Below, in pieces: positions 35,441 to 46,634 of a stretch of DNA of 64,000 nucleotides. The position numbers and the translations under genes are program-made. The notes below the pieces were generated by a model, which did no database searches, was not told the DNA's origin, and saw nothing but the letters and a program-made list of their open reading frames with translations. Position 1 is the first letter of the stretch; every line of letters begins with the position of its first letter. The stretch is from NCBI RefSeq assembly GCF_037893015.1, contig NC_133663.1:219445753-219509752 (forward strand). Reading direction: 5' to 3'. Source of the stretch: Macrotis lagotis (lineage: Eukaryota > Chordata > Mammalia > Peramelemorphia > Peramelidae).

Positions 35441-36649
35441 ATTAGCTGTCTTGAAGAGTACTTCACAAATAATTTATGTTAACAATATGTTAGTGATACT
35501 TATTTTGACAAGACTGGAACAATAACAACTTAATTGACTCATATCAGCTATAATTCTGATTGGCTCAACATAGTGGGGATTGAGTTACCAGAGACATATC
35601 ATTTGCTGGAGAGTCATGAACTCCCCTTTATGAAGGTATAATTTAAAGAAAAAAATAATGACAAGAACTTATTTTTTGTTGCCCTTTAATGTTTGCAAAC
35701 TTACATTTACATAAAATTTGTATTGTTTTACCTTGTATTTACATATCTCAAAGCAAATGAACTGAGGCAATCTGCATTGTCTAGTGCCCAGGTACATGAG
35801 AAATAATATTTTTTTTAACTAGAAAATTAGAATTGGAAAAAATATTCAGTCCATTGTTTGGAGGATATTTACTTGATTATAGAAGCATCCCAGTTTTACA
35901 CAAGTCCCTGGGTCTTATATACTGCTATGGAAATCTTCATGAAAAGTTCTGGAAAACTCTAGATATTCCACAAATTGTAGAGTTTTACATTAAAAGCTAG
36001 AATTTAGAAATGTTGATTGTTAGAAAGAAAAGGAAAATAATTGAAGTTTATTTTGTGATATTAAATTATAATAATCAGTATCATATAACTACAAGGATTT
36101 CTAGGATGAGGTAAAGATACTGAAAATCACAAAAATTCAAACAATAGTCTTTTGAGGAGAAACTAAATTCTATTTTATAATGCAGATAAAATGTCAATGT
36201 TTTCTATTATTTTAAAATTATTTTACATAAATAAATTAATTTTTAAAAATAATATAAATAAATAATTTAAAATTATTTTAAATAAAAGAAAAATTCTTGT
36301 ATTTGTATTTAGGCTATTTTGGTTTTGATTACCAGGTACTATCTTATTTTCACTAATTCATTAATTTATTTATAACTTAAAAATTTTTTGAACTAAGACA
36401 CCAAAAAAAGCATTTTTATGTGCACAACAGAAAAGGAACATATGTAAAATCTAGAATAGTCACAGTTTAAAAAAAAACATAATAATTCTCACAGTCTCAC
36501 AGATTACTTTAAAAACTGTCCTGCTTATCCATTCTTCTTGTATTCTTTTGTCAATTAAAAAAAGTTTTGATAGGATTTTTTGGCATAGTATTACTAATCT
36601 TCCTCTTTTCCATCATAAAAAAATAAAAAAAATCTAATTTCAAATAATC
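35441..36649. other. AT-rich intergenic spacer
   Basis: No gene. 36220-36290 repeats AAATTATTTTAAATAA-like units. An MIR-like scrap may lie near 35690-35780. Nothing else recognisable. Confidence 0.5.
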
Positions 36650-37010
36650 AGTCATGTGAATAAACCATTTCCAAAATGTATCTCTTGCTGCACTTCATCT
36701 TCCAAAAAGGTGAGATAACATGGTTCATCATAGATCCTCTGGAGACATGACTGGTCACTGTTTTGATCATAGTCTTTAAGTCTTTCAAAGTTGTTTTCAT
36801 TTAAAACATCATTTTTCTTTTATGAATTGTATTGCTTGTTTGGATCACTTCATTCTGTATCAATTCATATTATATATGGTTCTTTGAAATAAGCTACTTT
36901 TTGTCCTTTTTAATAGTTAAATAATATTTTATTTCATTTATATATATGCTATAATTTTGTTGTTCATTCCTCCATTGGTGAACACCTTAAATCTTTTTTA
37001 AAATTTCCTT
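36650..37010 (-). mobile_element. Old L1 fragment
   Basis: Minus-strand resemblance to the L1 ORF2/3' region: GTCTTTCAAAGTTGTTT, GATCACTTCATTCTGTATCA, TTGTTCATTCCTCCATTGGT. Strongly diverged. Confidence 0.6.
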
Positions 37011-37339
37011 TTACTTATCATCTCAGAGTTAAAAAGTTAGTTTTTCTTGAGATTCTCCCTTTCCCTGTACTAGTCTTCCTATTACAATTCCTCATTTTTC
37101 TCTTCAGTTTGATGCATTTACACCAAACTGTTTTGTGTGTAGATGTGCTCAACCATTCTGTTTCAGAAAAAAGTGAAGTTCATATGATACTGCTTTCTTC
37201 CTCTATGCTTGTATATTTTTCATGAATGTCACTTTTGAGAAATAAGTTATTCAAATGAATTCTTTTTATTTTTTCTTATTTCCCACCCTCTTTAACCTTC
37301 AGAATATAAAATCAGCCCATCTTGAGGTAAACTGTTTTT

Positions 37340-37535
37340 CTTAGCTATCTGTATTACTATCTGTGTAACCTTGAACAAGGAAACCCTTTTTCTCAGTTTC
37401 TTCAACTGTAAAATGAGCTAAGAAGGAAATGGTAAAATCACTCCTCCAATATTTTTGCCAAAAATAGAAATAGAAAAGAAAACCCAAACCCCCTTTGGAA
37501 TCAAAAAGAGTCAGACATGACTGAACAACAATGAT
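37340..37535 (+). mobile_element. CORE-SINE with RTE-like tail, 5'-truncated
   Basis: Plus strand: TGTGTAACCTTGAACAAGG, CTCAGTTTCTTCAACTGTAA, then a tail ending GAGTCAGACATGACTGAACA and AACAA. 37011-37339 before it is spacer. Confidence 0.8.
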
Positions 37536-38165
37536 CCTGAATAAATCTGCTTTTCTAAAACAATTTCAATGCCTTTTGAAGACATAAAGATTTTGCAAGG
37601 ACTCATTTCTTTCCCTCTATTATAATGAAAGAACTACATCATCATAACATTGTCCTTTCCAATTGCTCAAATACATTTATTTACCTTTCTATGCTTAATT
37701 TATTTCTTGTATTTACATTTCAAAGTTCCTAATCAGATCTGATCTCTTAATCAGGAATGATTTTAAAATGCTTTGTTTGGTACCTGTTCTCTCAAAGTTG
37801 CCTCTGATAACTCACTTTTTCCTCCATGCATTTGAGTCTTCCATATACCCCCAGAAAGTGGGATAACTGCAATTCTCTGATAGCCACCTGAAAAACCAGT
37901 ATCTTTTTTCCTAATCTCCTGTAATCTCTTGATTTCCTTAAACTAATTTCACCTCTCCCTCTTTCTCTCCCATGAATTATTTTGGGGTGAGATTTGGGCC
38001 TCTCATTCTCTTAGTTGAACTGAGATAGCTCACTCTTAATGGGAGAACACTTATTTACTTAGTTCATTTGTGGTGTCTATTCTGATTTATTACTCTTGTC
38101 TGTCCTTTTATCTCTGAGAGGACTATGATTAAATCCATAGGAATTGGATTTAAGTGTATATATCT

Positions 38166-38331
38166 TGAGGTGGTTAAGTGGCGCAGTGAATAAAGCAAAG
38201 GCCTTGGAGTCAGGAGTACCTGGGTTCAAATCTGGCCTCAGACACTTAATAATTACCTAGCTGTGTGGCCTTGGGCAAGCCACTTAACCCCATTGCCTTG
38301 AAAAACCTAAAAAAATAAATAAATAAAAATA
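38166..38331 (+). mobile_element. WSINE1-type SINE with 14-bp target duplication
   Basis: Plus-strand SINE ending in a (AAAT)n tail. TAAGTGTATATCTT stands before it (about 38152-38165) and after it (about 38332-38345). 37536-38150 before it is single-copy spacer. Confidence 0.93.
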
Positions 38332-38432
38332 ATAAGTGTATATCTTCTACGATTTCTGTTTGATATGGATAAATTTGTTGTGTTTTTCATTGTTCAATTG
38401 GCATTTGGTGAGAAAGGAGTCAAGTCTATCTA

Positions 38433-38492
38433 TTTACCTATCAACCAACCAACCAACCACCTATCAATCAACCAACCAACCACCTATCTAGA
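38433..38492. repeat. (AACC)n microsatellite
   Basis: Two runs of AACCAACC separated by CACCTATCAATC. Confidence 0.93.
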
Positions 38493-40079
38493 GAGAGTGC
38501 TTATGGTATGTCATTCTTTTTAAGGGAGAATGATTAAGAATTCAACTCAAAACCAGAAATTATTTCCTTTTGATTAACAGTGTTCAGGAGGGATGAGGTA
38601 GATACATATGTCTAGCCCAGTATTCTTTCCCTGAGCTTCCTATTCCACTCCTGGCAGAAATCAAAGTTTTCCTTGAACAAAGATGAGTGAAGAAGACTGA
38701 AATTCAGGCTTTCCTTGAAACCACATGTAGGCAGACCCATGTAGACATATAACCTACATGGAGAAAATACAATATACAACCCATTACATATTGTCATTCT
38801 CCTTTCCTTAAGATAAATCCAAGACAGAAATTAAATGGTAAAAACAGAGTATAAGTTTAAGAATATGCTACTGTGGATGCCTAAAGTTATAACTAAATTA
38901 AGAGGAGTGTAAATGACTGTTGAAAACCTTAAAATTTACCTTTACATACAGTGAAATTCCTTTTTATCAGAGATCTAATATTTCTACTGAATTAATGCAA
39001 GTTCTACAAAATTTCAGCATCATTGAACTAGGAGAGGTTTTATTTGTAGGGGGAAAAGTTTAAGCAAAAAAGAGTCAATGTCCCTTAAATCACATGGTCC
39101 AGATGGTAGCATAGAGCATCTATATGTAAATATGTACCTATCAGTTTGGTTTAGCAGTCTTTGTGGGCAGCCACTGACAAGGCTCCATAAATTTCTGTTT
39201 TATCCCCCATAATTATACTGAGAAATAGTTCTCAGTAATTATATCCACATCCAGACCACAGGCCCTTTCTTTTACCTTCCATATAAACAGTTCTGAAGTG
39301 TTTAATCAATGATATATTTACATTGGCCAAGGGTCTGGTCTTTTCAGATTCCTAAATGCTGATATTTCTTCAAAGGGCTTAGTACAGGTCCAGTACATTT
39401 CCTCTCTAGTTTGCTCCATTGACATTGGTCACTTAGCCCTTCCTGACCCTGTAATTGATTTCCCAAGCACTAACATGGAATTAGTTCTAAAGGTTTGAAT
39501 TAGGAGATCTTTAAATTCAATAAATATTTATTAAGAACTCACTGTGTTAGACACTATGTTAAGAACTGGGAACAAAAAATAAGGAAAAAAGATAGTCCCT
39601 GCCTTCAAGGAGTTTATAATCCTGTGTGTGTGGGGGGTGGGGTGGGGGGGAAACAATACACTGAAGGAAACTAGAAAACATGGTTAGGGAAGGACACTAG
39701 GGAGTTCCCCATGTAGGGATATCAAGAAGTTCCATGGAGTTGAAACTACACAAAGCTGCAAATAGAAGGTGGAGTAAGCTGCAAAGTGCTGGTATTGTCC
39801 TTTATAAAAGAAAGCTTTGGGTCAAGTTTGGTATTCTACCTCTCAGTCCTCCAATCAGAGGGAAAAAGAGACTGAAGGAGGTGGGAAGGTGCATGCTAAG
39901 AATGGAGTATAGCTTTTGCAAAGGTACAGTTACAGGAGATCAATTATGCCATATATATTCCAAAACAAACCAACATCTCTTCTATGATAGAAAATGAAGT
40001 TGAGGACATGAAGTCTCCTCATGTAGTATTAAAATAATCAATGAAATCTAATCCTAAGGTATTTTTACTCAAATGTTTG
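38493..40079. other. Intergenic spacer with an L2-like scrap
   Basis: 39520-39640 resembles an L2 3' end (AATATTTATTAAGAACTCAC, AGTCCCTGCCTTCAAGGAGT). The plus-strand frame at 39734-39997 (87 codons) has no recognisable domain, signal or homolog that I know, and I do not call it a gene. Confidence 0.5.
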
Positions 40080-40540
40080 ATCAATATTCTTTTATTTCAA
40101 ATCATTAAAGGATTCTATAGGTGATATAATAATCCATTCAGAGAACCCCAATTAAACTTTAACAGAAAAATATCAGAAAATAGGCAAGCTATAAAATCAA
40201 TTCACTTTAATCTTCATCATATTTGTATATTATTGACAAAAATCATGTGGAAGAGATAGAGAAATTCTATTTAAAATAAATGTATATTATAAAAAGTACT
40301 TGGACTTTTTACCAAGATCTAAACAGAGAACTCTATGAATATAAAACACAGGAATAAAGACCAAACTAGATGAAAAAATACTAACTGGCCAAGCCAAAAT
40401 AATAACGACAATATTTCTTATCTGGATTCATTTGTTCAATGCTGTACAACTACAAAAAATTGCTTATGATACTAGAAAATAATGAAATTCATATAAAGGG
40501 ACGAAAGTTCAATAATTTCAAGGGGAGAAATGGGAGACTT
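40080..40540 (+). mobile_element. Old L1 ORF2 fragment
   Basis: Plus-strand L1 ORF2 pattern: AACAGAGAACTCTATGAATA, GGCCAAGCCAAAATAATAAC, CAATAATTTCAAGGGGAGAA. It ends just where a new L1 5' end begins, so the two may be separate insertions. Confidence 0.65.
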
Positions 40541-40934
40541 TCAGGGCTGGGTCAAAATGGCAATGTGAAGCTAGCATGCTCCTGGAACTTTAAATGAAGT
40601 CTCTACACAGACTTTAAAACTACATATTCCAGAAAAAAAAAGAGTGAAACAAGTTATCAAGTCAACATATTATGGAGGATATTCAGTAAAGGTCTGATTC
40701 TACATGGGTAAAGGAGAAATACATAGAATGAGGGTATGGGTATAGAATGACCACAAAGTGTTGAGCCTTTAACTAATACCTTAGTTAGTGAAGGATGAAT
40801 ACACTTGGAAGGATTATAATTAGAGGATATGGGTTTAAATGAATCAAGAAGGGATGTTGATTATTACAAGGGTTGTATTTCTATTGGAACAGAGGGAAGG
40901 AGACTAATTAGAGGATCTATAAATAATTAAATCA

Positions 40935-41295
40935 GGGCAGCTAAGTGGATCAATGGATAGAGCACTGGTCCTAAAGTCAAGAGGACATGAGTTCAAATCC
41001 AGACACTTGATTCTGTGTAACTTTGGGCATGTTACTTAAACCTGATATTTTATTTTTTCCTCAAGGATATGATTTTTCTATGAACAAGTTCAATTTTTAT
41101 CAATGTATAGCATGGAAACAATGTGAAGATTATCAGACTGCTTTCTGTGGGAGGGGGTAGGAGGAGGGAAGGGAGGATGGGAGAAAAATTATAAAATTCG
41201 ACACCTTGCAAAAAATGATAGGCAGAAACTACTGTTATGTATAATTGGAAAACAAAATATTTATAAAGAAAGAATAAAGGACAAATAACAACAAT
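40935..41295 (+). mobile_element. Chimeric retroinsertion: SINE head joined to L1 3' end
   Basis: Begins as a WSINE/CORE-SINE (GGGCAGCTAAGTGGATCAAT, box B GAGTTCAAATCC) and changes at about 41045 to an L1 3' UTR (GGATATGATTTTTCTATGAA, CATGGAAACAATGTGAAGAT, CTGCTTTCTGTGGGAGGGGG), ending in an A-rich tail. A single 12-bp target duplication ATAATTAAATCA encloses the whole unit at 40923-40934 and 41296-41307. Confidence 0.85.
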
Positions 41296-42046
41296 ATAAT
41301 TAAATCATGAGGTGATCTTACTTTCCCCAATACTTTAGTAAACAAGGGTTATGGAATAATAGGGAGAGAGGGAGAGAGTATACTTAGAAGGGTTGGACAT
41401 AAATTGATCACCAAGTGATCTTGCCTTAGTCCATACTCTGCTTAACAAGGGTTGTATTGCTCTAGTTGTAGAGGGACAGAGAGAAAGAGTGTACTTAGAG
41501 GGACTGGATATAAATAGATCATAAAGTGATTTTGCTTTACTTGACGTTTTAGCTACAATTAAAGGGTGTATTTAGAGAGGAATTGTATAAATGGTTCATG
41601 AAATGATTTTGACTTACATGACACTTTAGTTCATGAGAATTGTGTAATCATAGAGGGTACTTGATTATAATTTGATGTTATTTATGACTGTTAACTATTT
41701 CTAATATGACAGTAGAGGGGAGTGTATTTAGTAACTATGAGGCAATGTTGCTTTTTTAATCAAAGTCATCTCATGAGAAATATACTTCTATCAGGACAGA
41801 TAAAAGGAGCATATTTTGACAAAGGGGTTGTAGATACAAGACAGGATTAAAACAATAAAAACATGAAAAGAAAAACTACTAGAAGAAGGCTAGACATTAG
41901 AGAATTAATAACACCACATGAAGAGGAACAAAGATCTGTTATAGTAGTGGGAAAGAAGGGAGAGTATGAACACTAAGCAAATCCTAATTTCAACAGATTT
42001 AGTCCAGAGAGGAAATAAACCCAATTGGATTTAAAAATCTATTTTA

Positions 42047-42200
42047 TGGGGTGTCTAGGTGGCGCAGTGGATAAAGCACCGGCCCTGGAGTCAGGAGTAA
42101 CTGGGTTCAAATCCAGTCTCAGACACTTAATAATTACCTATCTGCCTGGCCTTGGGCAAGCCACTTAACCCCATTTGCCTTGCAAAAACACCTAAGAAAA
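42047..42200 (+). mobile_element. WSINE1-type SINE
   Basis: Plus-strand SINE: GGGTGTCTAGGTGGCGCAGT, GGGTTCAAATCC, CCTTGGGCAAGCCACTTAAC, tail of A residues. An AAAAATCT repeat at both ends is likely the target duplication. Confidence 0.93.
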
Positions 42201-42987
42201 AAAAATCTGTCTTACCCTACAGGGAAATGGGGCTGGGGGAAAGGGAAAGAAAGGGGAAGAAGGGACTGATAAAAGGGAAGTGAAAGTAAAAGCAAAGTTA
42301 AAGTTAAAAAGAAAAGTTTAAGGGGAAAGGGAGCAAAACATTGTGAAGAAAGGATAAGGGAAAAGGAAAGAGAAAAATATAAATGGGGAAAGATATCATG
42401 GATTAGTAATCTTAATCATAAATGTGAATGAGATGAATTCTCCAACAAAATGGAAGCACATAACAGAATCCTACAATATGTTGTTTACAAGAAACATATA
42501 TGAAAGAGAGAGACACACAGGGTAAAGGTAAAAAGGCTGGAGTAAAATGTATTACACTTCAGCAGAAATAAAAAAAAATCAGGGACAGTATTCCTGATCT
42601 CAGACAAAGCAAAAAATAAAAATCAATCTCATTAAAAGGAATAAGGAAGGAAACTACATCTTCTTAAAAGACACCATAGGCAATGAAGTAATATTATTAT
42701 TAAACTTATATACACATAATGCTATAGCATCCAAATTCTTAGAAGAGAAACTGAATGAATTACAAGGAGATATAGACAGCAAAATTTTATTAATGTGGAA
42801 TCTCAACCTCATCTCAGAATTAAACAAATCTAACCAAAAATAAAGAAGGAAGTTAAGAAGATGAATATAATCTTAGAAAATATAGATATGATAGACCTCT
42901 AGAGAAAACTGAACACGGATAGAAAAGAATATACCCTTTTCCTCTGAAGAACATGTCATCTATACCAAAATTGACCATGTACTAGGC

Positions 42988-43159
42988 TAGGACTGTCCAA
43001 AATGCAGCCCATGGTGCATTTAATGCCACCCCTTATGGGTTTACTAAATGCTTTAGTAAATGAAACTGAGTTACTGCTGAGCTCTCACTAAAATAACAAT
43101 ATAAAATATATTGTCTATTATTTCAATGAAACCTTTAAAAATGAGGTTGAACAGTCCTG
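42988..43159. mobile_element. hAT-type MITE inside the L1
   Basis: Ends TAGGACTGTCCAAAATGCAG and the complement of CAGGACTGTTCAACCTCAT. 8-bp flanks TACTAGGC (42980-42987) and TACCAGGG (43160-43167) each differ by one base from the L1 sequence expected there, TACTAGGG. An 8-bp duplication and such ends are diagnostic of hAT elements. Confidence 0.82.
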
Positions 43160-45109
43160 TACCAGGGCATAAAAACCTTAGAATCAAATGTAGAAAGGCA
43201 AATTATTAAAAAAAAAAACATCCTTTTCAGATCATGATGCAGTAAAAAAATGTAATAAAGAAACATGGAAAGTTAAACCAAAAATTAATTGGAAGCTAAA
43301 TAAAGCTTAAAAAGATGATCAAACAACAGATAATAGAAACAATCAACAATTTCATGCAAGACAATGAAAATAATGAGACATCATATCAAATTTATGGGAT
43401 GTAGTCAAAGCAGTTTATAGGGAAAATTTTATATCTCTAAATACTTAAATGATAGTATTAGAAATGTTAGTTTTAGCAATAAGAGAAGAAAAAGAAATTG
43501 AAGGAATAAGAATTGACAATGAAGAGGTAGAACTTTCACTCTTTCCAGATGATATCAAAGAACCCTAAAGAACTAATTGAAACAACAGCTTCAGCAAACT
43601 AATAGGATATAAAATAAAGCAACATAAATCATCAACATTTCTATATATGAACAATCAAGTCCAAGGATTCCATTTAAAGCAATTGTTAGACAATCTAAAA
43701 TACCTGGGAATTTACTTTTCAAGACAAAGACAAACTATTTGAACACAATTACAAAATACTTATCACACAAATAAAGTCAGATCTAAACAATAAAAAACAA
43801 TAAGAGCTTACTATTCGACAAAACTGCTGGAAAAACTGGAAAATAGTATGGAAAAAACTAGGCATAGATCAGCCATGATTCTGGAGGACTGTTTATGAAA
43901 AATATATATTACCAACCTATCGAGAGAGAGGTCAATGACTCAAGGTGAAATATAATACATACATTTTTGAGGATGCAACTAATAAAAGAATTAATTTTCC
44001 TTGAATATTTAAACAAAAGGGAATTAGGGCAAGGAGACTAATAGGTGGTTCCCGAATGATGTTCTCCCGGGCACCAAGTAACCTCACAAGGATATTTTAA
44101 ATTTTTCTTGGAAACATGCCACTATTTAACAATTATCAGCATCATATATTTCAACATTAGATTATTCTATATTCCTTTTATTCATTAAGAAAAATTTTAT
44201 TTATTTTGAGTTTTACAATTTTCCCCCTATTCTTGCTTTTCTCCCGCCAGCACCCACAGAAGTAGTCTGCTAGTCTTTACCTTGTTTCCATGGTATACAT
44301 TGATCCAAATTGAATGTGATGAGAGAGAAATCATATCCTTAGGGAAGAAAAAGTATAAGAAATAGCAAATTTACATAATGATATAACAGATTTTTTTTTT
44401 TTTTAAGAAATTGAAGTCTTTAGTCTTTGTTCAAACTCCACAATTCTTTCTCTGGATACAGGTGGTATTCTCCATCACAGATAGCCCAGAATTGTGCCTG
44501 ATTGTTGCACTGATGGAATGAGCAAGTCCATCAGGGTTGATCATCACCTCCATGTTGCTGTTAGGTTGTACAGTGTTTTTCTGGTTCTTCTCATCTTGCA
44601 CAGCATCAATTCATGCAAATCCTTCCGTGCTTCCCTGAATTCCCATCCCTCCTGGTTTCTAATAGAACAATAGTATTCATGATATATATATATATCACAG
44701 TTTGTTAAGCTATTCCCCAATTGAAGGACATTCACTTAATTTCCTATTCTTTGCCATCACAAACAGGGCTGCTATGAATATTTTTGTACAAGTGATATTT
44801 TTACCCTTTTTCATAATCTCTTCAGGGTATATACCTAGTAGTGGTATTGCTAGATTTTATTCACCTTCTTAACTTCCTTCTTTATTTTTTGGTTAGATTT
44901 GTCTAATTCTGAGACGAGGTTGAGATCCCATATTAATAAATTCTATCAACACATTCAATTTCGATCAATATATATCATGGAAACAACGTAAAGATTATCA
45001 GACTGCCTATCAGACAACATAAATCATCACCATTTCTATATATGAACAATAAAGCCCAAGGAAAAAAGAAAGAGAAATTCCATTTAAAGCATTTAAATTC
45101 CATTTAAAG

Positions 45110-46128
45110 GGTATGCACATTTTTGTTGACCTTTGGGCATAATTCCAAATTGTTCTCCAGAAGTTCACAGCGCCACCAATAATGTATTAGTGTCCCAGAT
45201 TTCCCACATTCCTTCCAACATGGATCAATGTCATTTCTGGCCATATTGGCCAGTCTGAGAGGTGTGAGGTGGTACCTCAGAGATGCTTTAATTTGCATTT
45301 CTCTAATAATTACTGATTTAGAGCAGTTTTTCATATGACTATGGATTGCTTTGATCTCCTCATCTGTAAATTGCCTTTGCATATCCTTTGACCATTTGTC
45401 AATTGGGGAATGGATTATTTTTTGAGAATTTGACTCAATTCTCTGTATATATTTTAGAAATGAGTCCTTTGTCAGAAATGCTAATTGTAAAAATTGTTTC
45501 CCAATTTACTGATTTTCTTTTGATCTTGGTTACAGTGGTTTTGTCTGTGCAGAAGCTTTTTAATTTAATGTAATCAAAATTAACAAGTTTGCTTTTAATG
45601 ATGTTTTCCATCTCTTCCTTGGTCATAAACTGCTTCCCTTTCCATAGATATGACAGGTGTACAACTCCTTGATCATCTAGTTTGCTTATGATATTGCTTT
45701 ATATGTCTAAATCCTATATCCATTTTAATCTTATCTTGGTATAGGGTGTGAGGTGTTGGTTTAATCCAGGTTTCTTTCATACTAACTTCCAATATTCCCA
45801 ACAGTTTTTATTGAAGAGAGAGTTTTTATCCCAAAAGATATGCAAAGGCAATTTACAGATGAGGAGATCAAAGCAATCCATAGCCATATGAAAAATTGCT
45901 CTAAATAATTAATTATTAGATAAATGCAAATTAAAGCTTCTCTGAGGTACCACCTCACACCTCTCAGACTGGCCAATATGACCAGAAAGGATAATGATCT
46001 TTGTTGGAAGGGCTGTGGGAAATCTGGGACACTATTACACTGTTGGTGGAGCTGTGAACTCAACCAACCTTTCTAGAGAGAAATTTGGAACTATGCCCAA
46101 AGGGCAACAAAAATGAGTATACCCTTTG
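45110..46128. repeat. Large imperfect inverted repeat inside the L1
   Basis: 45110-45392 (minus-strand L1 sense) is the reverse complement of 45830-46128. For example CAATCCATAGCCATATGAAA on the plus strand near 45878 is mirrored near 45330-45350. Arms are about 285 bp with a spacer of about 440 bp. After 46150 the minus-strand sense resumes and repeats the segment already seen at 45394-45510. Confidence 0.85.
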
Positions 46129-46487
46129 TTCCAGCAATACCACTACTGGGTCATTTGTCAATTGGGGAATGCCTTTTTACTTTAAAAATATGACTCAGTT
46201 CTCTGTATATTTTAGAAATGAGTCCTTTGTCAGAGTCATTAGTTGTAAACATTGTTTCCAAATTTACTACATTGCTTTTGATCTATCCCCATTCAATTTC
46301 CTCCATAAGTCTATCATATATAAATTTTCTAACAATCTATTTACCTCCTTAACTTCTTTCTTGTAAATTTTATGGTTAGATTTATTTAAATCTGAGAGTG
46401 AGAAGTTGAGGTCTCCCACTAGTAGAGTTTTGCTGTGTATGTCTTCCTGTAGCTCTTTCAACTTCTCCTCTAAGAATTTGGATGCTA

Positions 46488-46634
46488 AGGGGTGGCTAGG
46501 TGGCACAGTGGATAAAGCACTGGCCCTGGAGTCAGGAGTACCTGGGTTCAAATCTGGTCTCAGACACTTAATAATTACCTATCTGTGTGGCCTTGGGCAA
46601 GCCACTCCATTTGCTTTGCAAAAACCTAAAAAAA
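46488..46634 (+). mobile_element. WSINE1-type SINE nested in L1
   Basis: Plus-strand SINE with a perfect 16-bp duplication AAGAATTTGGATGCTA at 46472-46487 and 46635-46650. Confidence 0.95.

Larger units (their letters stand above)
40545..43900 (+). mobile_element. L1 copy with repeat-bearing 5' region, internally deleted
   Basis: The plus-strand 5' start CAGGGCTGGGTCAAAATGGC resembles the L1 5' UTR. 40700-41780 consists of degenerate repeats of very roughly 115 bp (see findings), interrupted by a later insertion. ORF2 begins near 42410 (ATGTGAATGAGATGAATTCT) and keeps endonuclease pieces to about 42980. The reverse-transcriptase centre is mostly missing, and ORF2 C-terminal pieces lie near 43380-43860. 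I could not find an ORF1. Nested in it are a SINE/L1 chimera, a SINE at 42047 and a hAT element at 42988. Confidence 0.65.

Noticed and set aside
38433-38492. Regularly spaced direct repeats as a CRISPR-like array
   Set aside because: It is a plain AACC microsatellite in a mammalian genome.
39734-39997. An 87-codon plus-strand frame as a novel small gene
   Set aside because: No recognisable domain, signal, start context or conservation evidence; length is within chance for this window.
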